Shown here: one piece after another, positions 19,561 to 20,461 of the stretch | Position numbering within the stretch: position 1 is the first letter of the stretch | Layout: each line of letters opens with the position of its first letter | IMG/VR virus record: IMGVR_UViG_3300042568_001236 | Span: 1 to 20,461 of that record | Direction: 5' to 3' (one strand) | Length of the DNA stretch: 20,461 nucleotides | Source of the DNA: a virus | The notes under the pieces: model-generated | The model's input: the letters and a program-made list of their open reading frames with translations, nothing else | The model's database searches: none | What the model was told of the DNA's origin: nothing | Made by a program: the position numbers and the translations under genes

Positions 19561-20253
19561 TTACCTGAGACTGGTGTTTAATTGATAAAATTTTTCAACG
19601 CGGCGTGCCCACTGTGTTTTATAATATTCAAGTTTATCACCGGTTATAACCCAATGTTGCAATTCATAGTTTTGACTGCACATCAAAATCACACCAGTTT
19701 TAATATTAGTTTCAAACAAATAATCATGTGCTAAAATGTACGCTGCTAATTGATTAAAATAGTCTTCTATAAAAGACTCTTTCTTGGGTTTGTTGGTTTG
19801 TTTGAAATCCACTATGCTTAACTGTCCTTGCCATTCAGCTACACAATCTGTGGTGCCAGCGTACAGATCTGGGTAATATAAATTTACTTCATTGCCATAA
19901 ATTTCACCACAATTGGGTTTCAAATATTTTTCGGCAATCAAGTTAGCCATGCGATGACTTTGTTGACTATAAGGGTTAGACCCAGGATCACGAATTGTAT
20001 CTTCAGTGAGATATTGTTCCAGAAACCGATGCATCCGGGTTCCTCGATTGGCTGCTTCAGTGGTGATTTGTTGAGCTTGCTGTTCGCCCACACGTCGTTT
20101 CCACTCCATAAGAGCCCGCTTTTGCTCGTCTGGCTTGGTTTTTTCCAATATAGTGGTAACACTGTATAATCTCCCAGTGGGAGTTATGTATTTTCTGGAT
20201 CCATCTGAATGTTCACGTTCATAATGGTGATAGGCGAACTTATTAATAATCAT
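19561..20253 (-). CDS. RecB-like PD-(D/E)XK nuclease
   Basis: 230 residues. The nuclease core motifs are visible in order: GTRMHRFLEQYL with His75, Glu122 in NEVNLYYPDLY, Asp136 in AGTTDCVAEW, Asp149-Phe-Lys151 in SIVDFKQTNK (the D-x-K), and a Gln-containing helix QLAAYILAHD (Gln168). This is the layout of the lambda-exonuclease/RecB-type family common in T4-like cyanophages as 'exonuclease'. It probably degrades DNA during recombination or host DNA breakdown. TATAAT lies about 20 bases before the ATG but has no good -35 box. Confidence 0.85.
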   Translation of the reverse strand: MIINKFAYHHYEREHSDGSRKYITPTGRLYSVTTILEKTKPDEQKRALMEWKRRVGEQQAQQITTEAANRGTRMHRFLEQYLTEDTIRDPGSNPYSQQSHRMANLIAEKYLKPNCGEIYGNEVNLYYPDLYAGTTDCVAEWQGQLSIVDFKQTNKPKKESFIEDYFNQLAAYILAHDYLFETNIKTGVILMCSQNYELQHWVITGDKLEYYKTQWARRVEKFYQLNTSLR

Positions 20254-20285
20254 CTAAATAATGTTTATTATAACATACTTACTAA

Positions 20286-20461
20286 CTATCTCATAGCACG
20301 GCCTTTGGCACGTTTAGCCATCTGTGCTACAATGGAACGACTTCCAGGCAACGTGTCTTCTGGTTGCTCAGGAGCAGCAGGCTGTGGCATTGGTTCAGGT
20401 TCAGGCTGGGGTTCTGGTTCGACCATTTCGGGTTCAGCTGGAACTTCAGAAGCATCTGGTT
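20286..20461 (-). CDS. C-terminus of an unknown Pro/Glu/Gln-rich protein, cut by the window edge
   Basis: The last 58 codons of a gene that continues beyond the window end with stop TAG at 20286. The visible part has a Pro-Glu-rich linker (VEPEPQPEPEPMPQPAAPEQ), then a basic helical tail (SRSIVAQMAKRAKGRAMR). The long PE repeat is an extended spacer and the tail could bind nucleic acid or serve as a docking peptide. I cannot identify the family. The gap to the next gene is 32 bases. Confidence 0.65.
   Translation of the reverse strand, partial: PDASEVPAEPEMVEPEPQPEPEPMPQPAAPEQPEDTLPGSRSIVAQMAKRAKGRAMR

Noticed and set aside
1-20461. CRISPR arrays, insertion sequences, integrase or attachment sites.
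   Set aside because: I found no regularly spaced direct repeats, transposase or integrase motifs, or terminal repeats. The only mobile element I can support is the intein-endonuclease cassette.

Overview
This window looks like part of a T4-like myovirus genome. All genes I can support lie on the minus strand, so transcription runs from high to low coordinates. The evidence for a T4-type phage is an ATP-dependent DNA ligase, class Ia ribonucleotide reductase genes nrdA and nrdB with a phage glutaredoxin, a PAAR tail-tip protein, a large tail protein, a tail protein with an Mtd-like N-terminus, a RecB-like nuclease, dense packing with ATGA and TAATG overlaps, many very small genes, and T4-type TAAATA late-promoter octamers. 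The reductase proteins are very close to the E. coli/T4 type (Cys, Tyr and metal-ligand residues are all in place). This points to a proteobacterial host, but the sequence does not name it.

Reading in the direction of transcription: 20461-19561 holds the end of an unknown Pro/Glu-rich protein and a PD-(D/E)XK nuclease. 19337-18378 holds an Mtd-N-like structural protein and a conserved hypothetical. 18364-13363 is the nucleotide-reduction block: nrdA, nrdB and glutaredoxin. 13353-9870 is a tail and lysis block: a small hypothetical, a PAAR protein, a 765-residue tail protein and a SleB-type cell-wall hydrolase with an N-terminal membrane anchor or signal. 9830-7669 holds a small protein, a tRNA with anticodon TGT and an unusually long variable arm, a glycosyltransferase-methyltransferase fusion and a 2OG-Fe(II) oxygenase-like protein. 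7617-2231 is a dense block of small, mostly unknown genes with two expanded families: four small SH3-like proteins alternating with two 22-residue-repeat proteins, and two tandem zinc-ribbon proteins. 2227-1 holds DNA ligase, a membrane protein, two very small membrane proteins and the start of another exported protein.

The most striking system is nrdA. It is not one gene. The N-terminal half ends in the N-half of a split intein, the C-terminal half begins with the C-half of that intein, and a free-standing HNH homing endonuclease gene with its own late-type promoter lies between them. Protein trans-splicing would join 437 and 320 residues into a 757-residue NrdA. The junction falls exactly before the catalytic thiyl-radical cysteine (E. 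coli Cys439), so no active reductase large subunit can exist without splicing.

Two promoter classes mark a regulatory boundary. Five strong sigma70-type promoters (TTGACA/TTGACC, spacing 17-18, extended TGC before the -10) lie at 2.2-5.9 kb. In three of them the -10 box ends six bases before the ATG, which predicts leaderless mRNAs. From about 8.3 kb upward the recurring signal is a TAAATA octamer of the T4 late-promoter type. I infer an early/middle region at low coordinates and a late region at high coordinates.
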